From Planctomycetaceae bacterium (GTDB lineage: Bacteria; Planctomycetota; Planctomycetia; Pirellulales; Thermoguttaceae), in the NCBI GenBank assembly GCA_031287585.1, contig JAITST010000516.1, forward strand, positions 1 through 28,658: a stretch of 28,658 nt of DNA. The letters run 5' to 3'. A program made the position numbers and the translations under genes. Below are positions 1-7,008 of this stretch, piece by piece; positions within the stretch are counted from its first letter, which is position 1; each line of letters begins with the position of its first letter. The notes under the pieces are model-generated. The model did no database searches, was not told the origin of the DNA, and saw nothing but the letters and a program-made list of their open reading frames with translations.

Positions 1-212
1 GTGCTGGTGATATGTTGATTTTTGAACTTAAAGGTGAACGTTTTTTCGGGGCATATATTCACAAAGTTGTCCCGCCTGATGAAAAACCGTCACACAAAAT
101 TCGCGGTATTGATTGCCGTCTAATTGGTTGGATTGAACTTGACCCTGCTATTGTCAAACTTGACAAAGATATGAAACCAATAAAAGACGAAACTAACAAG
201 GAACGAAGGTGA
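1..212 (+). CDS. 3' end of an unidentified ORF (partial)
   Basis: The reading frame is open from the window edge (codons at 3, 6 and 9 read Ala-Gly-Asp before the Met at 12) and stops at 210-212, so this looks like the C-terminal 60-70 residues of a gene that starts upstream. The Met at 12 has no Shine-Dalgarno sequence and is probably internal. The peptide is hydrophilic, with alternating hydrophobic and charged residues (IFELKGERFFGAYIHKV) and a lysine-rich tail. No membrane segment, signal peptide or family motif is recognisable, and I do not know its function. It could also be a chance ORF. Confidence 0.4.
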   Translation, partial: AGDMLIFELKGERFFGAYIHKVVPPDEKPSHKIRGIDCRLIGWIELDPAIVKLDKDMKPIKDETNKERR

Positions 213-579
213 AATTTGTTTTTTTGATAAATATGGGAACGTTTTATGGTCAACCAGACACAATGAATGTATTAGAAAAATGATTCAATTTTACTTTACG
301 TACTATGTTCCTTTTTAAGGTTTTACGTCAAAATTAGCGAGTAAAAAAACTACACTTCCTTTTAGCAATCTCCTAATTTTACAGGGTTTGCTGTTTTGTG
401 CTGATGGTTTTTAGAAGATACCTGCGTGATGGAATCGTAGGCGATACCAAATTCAAAAATTTTTGTCCTTGTGTGTTGCATATAATCCGCACACACTCTA
501 CAATACTATCCACCACGCGCACTATGCCGCGTAGTTTATTCATCCACATCACGCATTCCAAACACAGGAAAAACTAAAT
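213..579. other. AT-rich intergenic region upstream of glnS
   Basis: No convincing gene lies here; short ORFs have no start signal or recognisable content. A TATAAT hexamer at 481-486 could be the -10 of the glnS promoter. It is flanked by GTGTGT (471-476) and ACACAC (491-496), a 6-bp inverted repeat centred on the -10. No good -35 stands at 17 bp. Confidence 0.4.
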
Positions 580-2250
580 ATGAGCGAAGAATCTCGGTCG
601 TTGAATTTTATTGAACAGATTATTGAGGACGGTATCAAGAGCGGTAAAAACGCGGGACGCGTTGGGACACGTTTTCCGCCGGAGCCGAACGGTTATCTGC
701 ATATCGGTCACGCAAAAAGTATATGTCTGAATTTCGGTCTCGCACAGAAATACGGCGGTACGTTCAATCTGCGTTTCGACGATACCAACCCGTCGAAAGA
801 GGAAACCGAGTACGTCGATTCGATAATCGAAGACGTGCGTTGGCTTGGCGGCGATTTCGGCGACCGGTTGTTTTTCGCGTCCGGTTACTTCCAACAAATG
901 TACGATTGGGCGGAGGAAATGATTCGCAAAGGTAAAGCGTATGTCTGCGAACTGTCGCCCGACGAAATCCGTGAAACACGCGGTACGCCGACTGTCGCCG
1001 GTAAAGATTCGCCGTACCGAAACCGTTCGCCCGAAGAAAACCTCGCTCTGTTCCGCCGAATGAAAGCGGGCGAGTTTCCCGAAGGGACGAAAACCTTACG
1101 CGCGAAAATTGATATGGCATCGCCGAACTTCAATCTTCGCGACCCGATTATGTACCGCATCATCAAAGCACCGCATCATCGAACGGGCGATAAGTGGTGC
1201 ATTTATCCGATGTACGACTGGGCGCACGGTCTCGAAGATTCAATCGAACAAATCACGCACAGCATTTGCACGCTCGAATTTGAAGACCACCGCCCGCTTT
1301 ACGATTGGTATTTGCAACAACTCGACGGTATTTTCATACCTCATCAATACGAGTTCGCGCGTTTGAATCTGACATATACAGTTATGAGTAAACGTAAGTT
1401 GCTCGAATTGGTCAAAGGCGGTTACGTCAACGGCTGGAGTGACCCGCGTATGCCGACGATATGCGGACTGCGGCGGCGCGGTTACACGGCGGAGTCGATT
1501 CGGTTGTTCTGCAAAAGGATTGGTGTCGCGAAATTTTACAGCACGATTGACGTTGTTCAACTGGAAAACGCCGCGCGTGACGACTTGAACAAGACCGCGC
1601 AACGGCGGATGGCGGTTTTGCGTCCGTTGAAGGTGACGATTGAAAACTATCCCGACGGGAAGACGGAAGAATTTGAAGCGGTGAACAATCCGGAAAACGT
1701 GGCGGACGGAACGAGAATGGTGACGTTCTCGAAAACGGTGTACATCGAGCAAACGGACTTTATGCTAGATCCGCCGAAGAAGTATTATCGTCTGTCACCG
1801 GGGCGCGAAGTGCGGTTACGTTACGCATACTACATAACGTGTAAAGAAGTAATCACGGACGCGAGCGGAAACGTGACCGGGTTAATTTGTACCTACGACC
1901 CTGAATCACGCGGCGGTACGTCGCCCGACGGACGGAAGGTACAGGGAACAATTCACTGGGTATCGGCGGATAAGGCGATAGAGGCGGAAGTGCGGCTCTA
2001 TGACCGGCTATTCAACAAAGAAAACCCGGACGACCCGCAGGACACCAAAGATTACAAAGAGTATCTAAACCCTGAATCATTGGAGGTGTTAAAAGGTTGC
2101 AAACTAGAACAGTCGCTAAAAGAAGCGACACCAGCAACACCAATCCAGTTTGAAAGAATCGGATATTTCCGAATAGATTCAGTTGACTCGAAACCGGAAA
2201 ACATAGTGTTCAATCGAACAGTAAGTTTGAAAGATTCGTGGGCGAAGTAA
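580..2250 (+). CDS. glnS: Glutaminyl-tRNA synthetase
   Basis: This is a class I aminoacyl-tRNA synthetase that charges tRNA-Gln with glutamine using ATP in the cytoplasm. Its 556 residues match the usual bacterial GlnRS length of about 550. The catalytic domain holds the HIGH signature (PPEPNGYLHIGH, residues 33-44), the RFDDTNP motif (65-71) and the KMSKS-equivalent VMSKR (268-272). An anticodon-binding beta-barrel region follows from about residue 340. The N-terminal RFPPEPNGYLHIGHAKSI stretch separates GlnRS from GluRS. The start at 580 gives the expected short N-terminal extension; the leader has only a weak AGGAAAAA ribosome site. GlnRS implies at least partial direct Gln-tRNA formation rather than sole reliance on GatCAB transamidation. 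The next gene is 227 bp away and probably has its own promoter. Confidence 0.96.
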   Translation: MSEESRSLNFIEQIIEDGIKSGKNAGRVGTRFPPEPNGYLHIGHAKSICLNFGLAQKYGGTFNLRFDDTNPSKEETEYVDSIIEDVRWLGGDFGDRLFFASGYFQQMYDWAEEMIRKGKAYVCELSPDEIRETRGTPTVAGKDSPYRNRSPEENLALFRRMKAGEFPEGTKTLRAKIDMASPNFNLRDPIMYRIIKAPHHRTGDKWCIYPMYDWAHGLEDSIEQITHSICTLEFEDHRPLYDWYLQQLDGIFIPHQYEFARLNLTYTVMSKRKLLELVKGGYVNGWSDPRMPTICGLRRRGYTAESIRLFCKRIGVAKFYSTIDVVQLENAARDDLNKTAQRRMAVLRPLKVTIENYPDGKTEEFEAVNNPENVADGTRMVTFSKTVYIEQTDFMLDPPKKYYRLSPGREVRLRYAYYITCKEVITDASGNVTGLICTYDPESRGGTSPDGRKVQGTIHWVSADKAIEAEVRLYDRLFNKENPDDPQDTKDYKEYLNPESLEVLKGCKLEQSLKEATPATPIQFERIGYFRIDSVDSKPENIVFNRTVSLKDSWAK

Positions 2251-2370
2251 ACGCGGTGAGTGGTTAGAACAACAGTACGAATCGTAAACGGGGAAGAGAA
2301 ACCGTATGCCCTTGATTGCGTTTTGGGTTGTTGTTTGTGTCCTCGCGAACGGGGGGGTCGCCGCCCCTGA

Positions 2371-2399
2371 TTGCGATTTTCTAAAAATACCGTTATAAT
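2371..2399 (+). promoter_or_regulatory. Sigma70-type promoter before the Gfo/Idh/MocA gene
   Basis: TTGCGA (2371-2376) and TATAAT (2394-2399) are separated by 17 bp, giving a leader of about 70 nt before the start at 2477. The -35 lies in one of two imperfect direct repeats (CCCTTGATTGCG-type, 2309-2324 and 2364-2380). A small GC hairpin (GGGG..CGCC..CCCC, about 2350-2368) sits just upstream. Confidence 0.6.
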
Positions 2400-2476
2400 T
2401 TTACCCGTCTGCTCAAACTTATTTTTCCAGCCGTAACCTTTCACGTTACCGGCGCATTATGAAAGGAACTTTATTT

Positions 2477-3841
2477 ATGAAACGTTTTAATCGTCGTGAG
2501 ATGTTGAGGGCTTCGGGTGTTGCCGGGGCTGGTATTTTGGTTTTGACTAACGGAATACTTGCCAAAGGACAGTCGCCTAATGGGAAGTTGGCGGTTGCTT
2601 GTATCGGGCTTGGCGGTCAGGGGAATTATCAGGTTAGCAATCTTGGGAAGATGACCGGCGCGGTTGAGTTAGTTGCTCTGTGCGACGTGGATGACGCGCG
2701 TGCTGGTAATGCTTACGAAAGATTTCCGAAAGCGAAAAAGTTTTACGACTTTCGTGTGATGTTCGACGAGTTGGAAAAATCTATCGACGCGGTTGCTGTC
2801 AGCACGCCTGACCATTCGCATTATCAGCCCGTTATGCGCGCGATACGCGCGGGGAAGCACGTTTACTGTGAGAAGCCGCTCGCCCATTCAGTTGCCGAAT
2901 GCCGCATTATTACCGATACCGCCGCGAAGATGAAAGTCGCGACACAACTCGGTTGTCAACGTCACGCGATCAAAAATATGCACCGTGTTGTCGAACTGAT
3001 TAAGAGCGGCGCGATTGGTGATGTGACCGAAGTTCACTCGTGGATTGGCGGCGACAGAGGTATGCCGGAGAAACCGACAAACTTTATCGCCCCTCCAGCG
3101 ACGCTGCATTGGCAAGAGTGGATCGGGACGTGTCCGAACGATTGGAAGTATTCGGTTTCAAAGGCGTTGAACGGCAAAGAAGAAGGAACTCTCGCTCCGT
3201 ACAACTGGCGTTTTTGGTGGGACTTTGGAACGGGCGAGACAGGCAACTGGGCGTGCCATATTCTGGACATTCCGTATTGGGCGTTGGATTTGAAGTATCC
3301 GGTAAAAGTGTCGGCAACGGGCAACGATGTTGACGCGGAACGAACACCGAAGGAGATGCACGTTGTCTATGATTATCCGCCGCGAGGCTCGTTGCCAGCG
3401 GTGAAGTTGTACTGGTCGCTGACAAAGAAGCCGCCGTGTTACGAGAAGTACGGTTTGAGCGGCGTGATAAAAAATAAGGGGGGGCAAAATGTCAACGCGA
3501 ACAACTTATTCGTTGGTACGAAAGGGATGTTGTTGACAGGTTTTGACCGTCACGTTTTGCTGCCGGAAGAAAAGTTTGCGGACTTTGAATACCCGAAACA
3601 AACGATTCCCGACTCACCAGGATTCCACAAGGAATGGGTGAACGCGTGCAAAGGCGGCGAACCGTCAACGTGTAATTTTGCGTACTCAGGACCGATGGCT
3701 GAAACGGCGATACTGGGCAACACCGCGTTCAAAGCCGGACATAAGTCGTTCGACTGGGATGCGGAGAAACTGGTAGCGGTGAATTGCCCCGAAGTTCAAG
3801 CAGCGTTGAAGCCGGAGTTGCGGAAGGGGTGGGAGTATTGA
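2477..3841 (+). CDS. Gfo/Idh/MocA-family oxidoreductase with Tat signal
   Basis: This is a predicted NAD(P)-dependent oxidoreductase of the glucose-fructose oxidoreductase/inositol dehydrogenase family, of the exported type abundant in planctomycetes. Residues 1-30 form a twin-arginine signal (NRREMLRAS, then a hydrophobic stretch), so it should be exported folded. The Rossmann fold follows, with a glycine-rich IGLGGQG loop, and then the family's YCEKPLAHS motif, whose EKP lysine is catalytic in studied members. The C-terminal half is the alpha/beta dimerisation and substrate domain. The 454-residue length is typical. I chose Met 2477 over the in-frame Met at 2459 because AAAGGA (2462-2467) is a well-spaced ribosome site and the Tat motif then starts at once. 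The substrate (sugar or inositol derivative) cannot be told from sequence. Confidence 0.9.
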   Translation: MKRFNRREMLRASGVAGAGILVLTNGILAKGQSPNGKLAVACIGLGGQGNYQVSNLGKMTGAVELVALCDVDDARAGNAYERFPKAKKFYDFRVMFDELEKSIDAVAVSTPDHSHYQPVMRAIRAGKHVYCEKPLAHSVAECRIITDTAAKMKVATQLGCQRHAIKNMHRVVELIKSGAIGDVTEVHSWIGGDRGMPEKPTNFIAPPATLHWQEWIGTCPNDWKYSVSKALNGKEEGTLAPYNWRFWWDFGTGETGNWACHILDIPYWALDLKYPVKVSATGNDVDAERTPKEMHVVYDYPPRGSLPAVKLYWSLTKKPPCYEKYGLSGVIKNKGGQNVNANNLFVGTKGMLLTGFDRHVLLPEEKFADFEYPKQTIPDSPGFHKEWVNACKGGEPSTCNFAYSGPMAETAILGNTAFKAGHKSFDWDAEKLVAVNCPEVQAALKPELRKGWEY

Positions 3842-3970
3842 GCGAAATTTGATTTTTCATTATTCAAAACCAACAGTCCCTGAACGGTGTCCTTGTCCAA
3901 TATCTTTGAAAGGCACTGAAACCATCAGATTTTGGTGCCAACCCGGGAGCGATTTTCGATAAAACAATAC

Positions 3971-3992
3971 GAAAAATGTTGCAACATTTTTC
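3971..3992. repeat. Perfect 22-bp palindrome
   Basis: GAAAAATGTTG is followed directly by its exact reverse complement CAACATTTTTC with no spacer. The lack of a loop favours a dimeric DNA-binding-protein site over a terminator. It lies about 70 bp upstream of the -35 of the following promoter. Confidence 0.7.
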
Positions 3993-4062
3993 AAAAATAG
4001 TATCAAGGGCGATAAATCGTTCAAATAATGAAATCGGCGTAGATTTGAATTTTGGTAGGGGG

Positions 4063-4090
4063 TTGTAGATTTTATTTGATGTGTTATAAT
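4063..4090 (+). promoter_or_regulatory. Sigma70-type promoter of the TPR/EpsI pair
   Basis: TTGTAG (4063-4068) and TATAAT (4085-4090) are separated by 16 bp. Transcription would start near 4097, leaving a leader of about 65 nt before the start at 4162. The TTATAATT core resembles the promoters at 2371 and 25879. Confidence 0.6.
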
Positions 4091-4161
4091 TTTTGTTTCA
4101 TGGGGATGGTTTTGTTTTTGTGGTTCCCTATTTGTTCACTTGATTATATGGAGTTCTAACT

Positions 4162-4959
4162 ATGACTAATAGATTTATTTTTTACGTGTTGTTTGTTTTT
4201 GTTTTGACTACTACTTGCTATCTTGCCGCCCAGGATAACGCGGAACCGGCGGATGCGTCTGCGGCTAAAACCGCTGCTGCTGTTAACGAGACGAAAATTA
4301 TTCCGATTAAGGGCGGTTACCAGATTCAGTTTCCTACCCTGACAAACGTGAATGGGTTTGCGTTGCAGCCGGGTTTGTCCGGTGAATACGAGATGTTTTT
4401 CGACGCGTCGCTGCAAAGTATTGACGAGCCGCCAACGCCAGTTAAGGATTTGCCGTCAATGCTCGCGATTGCGGATTACTGGATTGTTCGTAACAAACCG
4501 GAACGCGCGGTTGCGTTGTACAGACGCGGTTTGGAGATTGAGCCGAAGAATCTGTTGCTCAAAAACAATCTGGCTTTGTTGACTTCGGTGACACTCCACG
4601 ATCATCAGGAGGCGTTGCGGATTATTGACGATGCGTTATCGACGGATGGACGGAATGAACACGTTGTATTGCTCGACTCGAAGGGGTTGATTTTGATGCA
4701 GGCGGGGAATGTCGCGCAGGCAATTCCGTTGTTTGAACGTTGTGTCGAGTTATCTTGTCAGGGACCGCTTTACGTTTTGCACCTCGCGGACGCGCTGGCG
4801 AAGACTGGTAATCAGGACGCGCGGGCGGCGAGTTGGTTTCATAAAGTTCGTAATGATCTGAGTGCAAACTCCAGTTTTCTGATGAAGGATAACAAAGAGA
4901 TGTTTGACAACCTCGATAAAAAGTTTCCGGTAGGTTCTAGCGGAGCAGGTTTGGAGTAA
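4162..4959 (+). CDS. Secreted tetratricopeptide-repeat protein
   Basis: This is a 265-residue protein with an N-terminal signal peptide (a positive residue, a hydrophobic run FIFYVLFVFVLTTTCYLA, then AAQ), so it is probably periplasmic or a surface scaffold. Residues about 95-250 are helical with TPR spacing (YWIVRNKPERAVALYRRGLEI, then an EALRIIDDALS repeat and an AGNVAQAIPLFERCVEL repeat), which usually mediate protein-protein contact. The start is supported by GGAG at 4150-4153, eight bases upstream, and by a promoter at 4063-4090. An EpsI-like gene follows after 82 bp, which suggests but does not prove a role in exopolysaccharide or exosortase-linked export. No enzymatic motif is visible. 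Confidence 0.75.
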   Translation: MTNRFIFYVLFVFVLTTTCYLAAQDNAEPADASAAKTAAAVNETKIIPIKGGYQIQFPTLTNVNGFALQPGLSGEYEMFFDASLQSIDEPPTPVKDLPSMLAIADYWIVRNKPERAVALYRRGLEIEPKNLLLKNNLALLTSVTLHDHQEALRIIDDALSTDGRNEHVVLLDSKGLILMQAGNVAQAIPLFERCVELSCQGPLYVLHLADALAKTGNQDARAASWFHKVRNDLSANSSFLMKDNKEMFDNLDKKFPVGSSGAGLE

Positions 4960-4979
4960 TTTAGTTGTCCCGTTTGAAC

Positions 4980-5022
4980 GGAGACGTTGCGTGTAACGTC
5001 TCCACGCAGTTACAAATTTTTT
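4980..5022 (+). terminator. Hairpin between the TPR and EpsI genes
   Basis: GGAGACGTT (4980-4988) pairs perfectly with AACGTCTCC (4995-5003) across a 6-nt loop. A T-run follows at 5016-5022, about 12 nt later. It could attenuate read-through from the TPR gene into the EpsI gene. The GAGACGTTGC core also resembles a dispersed repeat, and GTAACGTCTC recurs at 17383-17392. Confidence 0.45.
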
Positions 5023-5041
5023 TACAATAAACTATTGAATT

Positions 5042-5764
5042 ATGTCACAAAAAAAATCATCGAAAGCAACCACGTTTCAGATTTGGCTTGGGTTTGGAAT
5101 TATCACGTTTTTGACCCTCGCGATTACTGTTGTCGCCGGAAACTATCAAGACCGTTGGTCGCAAAACAAAGACCGTGCGGAAGCGGGGAAACGTATCAAG
5201 GAATTGCCGGGGCGTATTGGCGATTGGGTTTTGGGCGAAGATAAAGATATGTCCCAAAACGATGAGGAAGCGTTGCAGGTCGCGGGCAATTATATCGTTC
5301 GCCGTTACAGAAACGTTAGCACTAACGACGAAGTTTTGTTAATGTTGATGGTTGGTCCACCAGGACGGTTGACGGTTCATACACCGGAGGTTTGTTTTGG
5401 TGGTCGTGATTACGTCGCGCAAGAGAAACATGAAATGGTGACGTTCAACACATCCGGTACGGAAACGTCCGATGCGTTGTGGCGGATAAAGTTTGTAAAT
5501 CAATCAACTCGTGGCGGCGCACCAATTGTGTTTTATTACGGACTAAACATAGGCACGGGCTGGCAAGCGGTGGATAATCCGCGAACTGCGTTCCAGTGGT
5601 ACCGCAATATCTACAAAATTCAGTTGCAGTCATACTATCGTGAATCTGCACGTTCAACAGCATCGGCAGCCGGAGGTGGTGAAGAAGCAAGTGACCCGTG
5701 CAAAGCGTTTCTAGAAGACGCATTTCCCGAAATCGAAAAGTATCTGACGTTGAAAGCGAAGTGA
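5042..5764 (+). CDS. EpsI-like exosortase-associated protein
   Basis: This is a 240-residue protein with one N-terminal membrane anchor (about residues 11-32, IWLGFGIITFLTLAITVVAG) and a soluble domain facing outward. The domain shows the hallmarks of the EpsI/exosortase-associated family: an early LPGRIGDWV motif, an LMLMVGPPGR strand and the signature HTPEVCFGGRDY with its conserved Cys, then a late VFYYGLNIGTGW segment. In known systems EpsI accompanies or is fused to exosortase (EpsH/XrtX) in exopolysaccharide and PEP-CTERM export. No exosortase, glycosyltransferase or PEP-CTERM protein is in the window, so this is an orphan or acts with a distant locus. There is no clear Shine-Dalgarno sequence, but the start places the anchor correctly. 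Confidence 0.78.
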   Translation: MSQKKSSKATTFQIWLGFGIITFLTLAITVVAGNYQDRWSQNKDRAEAGKRIKELPGRIGDWVLGEDKDMSQNDEEALQVAGNYIVRRYRNVSTNDEVLLMLMVGPPGRLTVHTPEVCFGGRDYVAQEKHEMVTFNTSGTETSDALWRIKFVNQSTRGGAPIVFYYGLNIGTGWQAVDNPRTAFQWYRNIYKIQLQSYYRESARSTASAAGGGEEASDPCKAFLEDAFPEIEKYLTLKAK

Positions 5765-5803
5765 TAATTAGCGGCAGTATCCTTCATTGTATGCCGAAAA
5801 ACA

Positions 5804-5861
5804 GAAGCCCGGAGCGTTAAGTGGGTAGAATGCCGTTCACTCCATTAACGCTTCGGGCTTC
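5804..5861. terminator. Bidirectional terminator between convergent genes
   Basis: GAAGCCCGGAGCGTTAA (5804-5820) pairs with TTAACGCTTCGGGCTTC (5845-5861), a 17-bp stem with one G-T pair and a 24-nt loop. The minus-strand copy is followed by TGTTTTT. It separates the EpsI gene from the convergent membrane-protein gene whose stop is at 5864. Confidence 0.75.
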
Positions 5862-5863
5862 TT

Positions 5864-6823
5864 TCATCTACCTTCATTTTCATTAGCGAGTTGTACTGAT
5901 AGTGGTGTAAACACAAACACTGACAGAAAAATTGCGTAAGTTTGTGACAAAAGAATCATAGCGATTCCGCGACCAATATCTTCTGGATTCAACCGTATAT
6001 ACAACATATACGCGAAGCCAATCGCCGTTCCAATCAGACCTCCGTACAAAACAACGTGCGCAAGTTTCTCAAACAATCGGCTGGTTGTCTCCGTCGGCTC
6101 CGTGTTGAGCGGTCGTTTTCCGAACAACTTCCGCGCCGCCAGATAGATAATGAGCGAACCGCCGACAGCACAGATACTTGGCAAGTCGAAGAGTATCTGA
6201 ACTTCGCCAAAACATATTCCCCAAACGGCAAGCAACGCGATTAACCAACCGCCTACAAACTGTAATGCTTTTGTTTTTCGCAACGGTTGTGGCGGCAATG
6301 TCTCGTTAGCGGTTTGTAGTTTCTGTAATTGTTTCATCGCGAGTACTGTTACCGGCATAAAAAACAACAAGTCAACGAACACGGCATAGAGTATCGAACG
6401 CAGCGCAATATAGATAATTTGTATGATTTTTGACGGATCAAAATCACTGAGTGCCGTTATGATTATCAGCAATACCGAAACGACACCGAGCATACCTGTT
6501 ACTCTGCTGAGTGTCCAGAAATAGTCGGCGATATTTTTCGCTTCTGTGCCGTTCCACGCCTTCCCGCGTGGGAAAAGACCTCGCCCAACTAATCGCCAAC
6601 GTCCGCACGTTGTGATGAACGCCGCAATCAAAACGAGAACCCCAAAAAGGCAATTCGGGTCATTCAAGTCGTCGAGAAGATTATACCCGTATGCTACCGA
6701 TTCAAGAAGACACTGTATTCCGCAAAGAATACCAATAACGTACGCAAAAATTAACCATTTTGAACCGTGCCAGATACTTGTAACGGCTGTTTCGTTTTTT
6801 TCTGTGGATTCTTGATTTGTCAT
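5864..6823 (-). CDS. Multi-pass membrane protein of unknown function
   Basis: This is a 319-residue integral membrane protein that I do not recognise. About eight hydrophobic helices can be read, at roughly residues 22-42, 59-75, 105-124, 134-162, 186-206, 210-230, 255-276 and 285-308. Hydrophilic loops of 20-30 residues (82-102, 164-185, 232-252) separate them. The N-terminus is polar and rich in Glu, Thr and Asn, with no signal peptide. No transporter, sensor or enzyme motif stands out. The gene stands alone, with its terminator hairpin directly at the stop, and AGAAAG about 8 bases before the ATG may be the ribosome site. Confidence 0.7.
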   Translation of the reverse strand: MTNQESTEKNETAVTSIWHGSKWLIFAYVIGILCGIQCLLESVAYGYNLLDDLNDPNCLFGVLVLIAAFITTCGRWRLVGRGLFPRGKAWNGTEAKNIADYFWTLSRVTGMLGVVSVLLIIITALSDFDPSKIIQIIYIALRSILYAVFVDLLFFMPVTVLAMKQLQKLQTANETLPPQPLRKTKALQFVGGWLIALLAVWGICFGEVQILFDLPSICAVGGSLIIYLAARKLFGKRPLNTEPTETTSRLFEKLAHVVLYGGLIGTAIGFAYMLYIRLNPEDIGRGIAMILLSQTYAIFLSVFVFTPLSVQLANENEGR

Positions 6824-6945
6824 AATTGCTGTCTTTCTGATGAGAGTTAGAATTACTGTTTCCGTTTTTTGACGCAGCGTTCAGCAAGAAAGGGTATTAT
6901 AGACTTCGCTTACAAGGTATGCAAGACGGATACCCACAAAAACAA

Positions 6946-6976
6946 AAGAGCCGTCTCCGGTTTGGAGACGGCTCTT
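6946..6976 (-). terminator. Strong rho-independent terminator of the YTV-repeat gene
   Basis: AAGAGCCGTCTCC (6946-6958) is the exact complement of GGAGACGGCTCTT (6964-6976), a perfect 13-bp stem with a 5-nt loop. On the minus strand it is followed by TTTTGTTTTTG. It lies 33 bp past the stop of the YTV gene. Confidence 0.9.
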
Positions 6977-7008
6977 CTTTTGCCTTATGAATAAGTTTCA
7001 TTTACCTA

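Larger units (their letters stand above)
3842..4161. other. Intergenic region with hairpins and a promoter
   Basis: No gene is seen. The region holds a hairpin candidate (GGCACTGAAA 3912-3921 with TTTTGGTGCC 3930-3939, two G-T pairs, no clear U-tract), a perfect 22-bp palindrome (3971-3992) and the promoter of the next gene, which are listed separately where useful. Confidence 0.5.
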
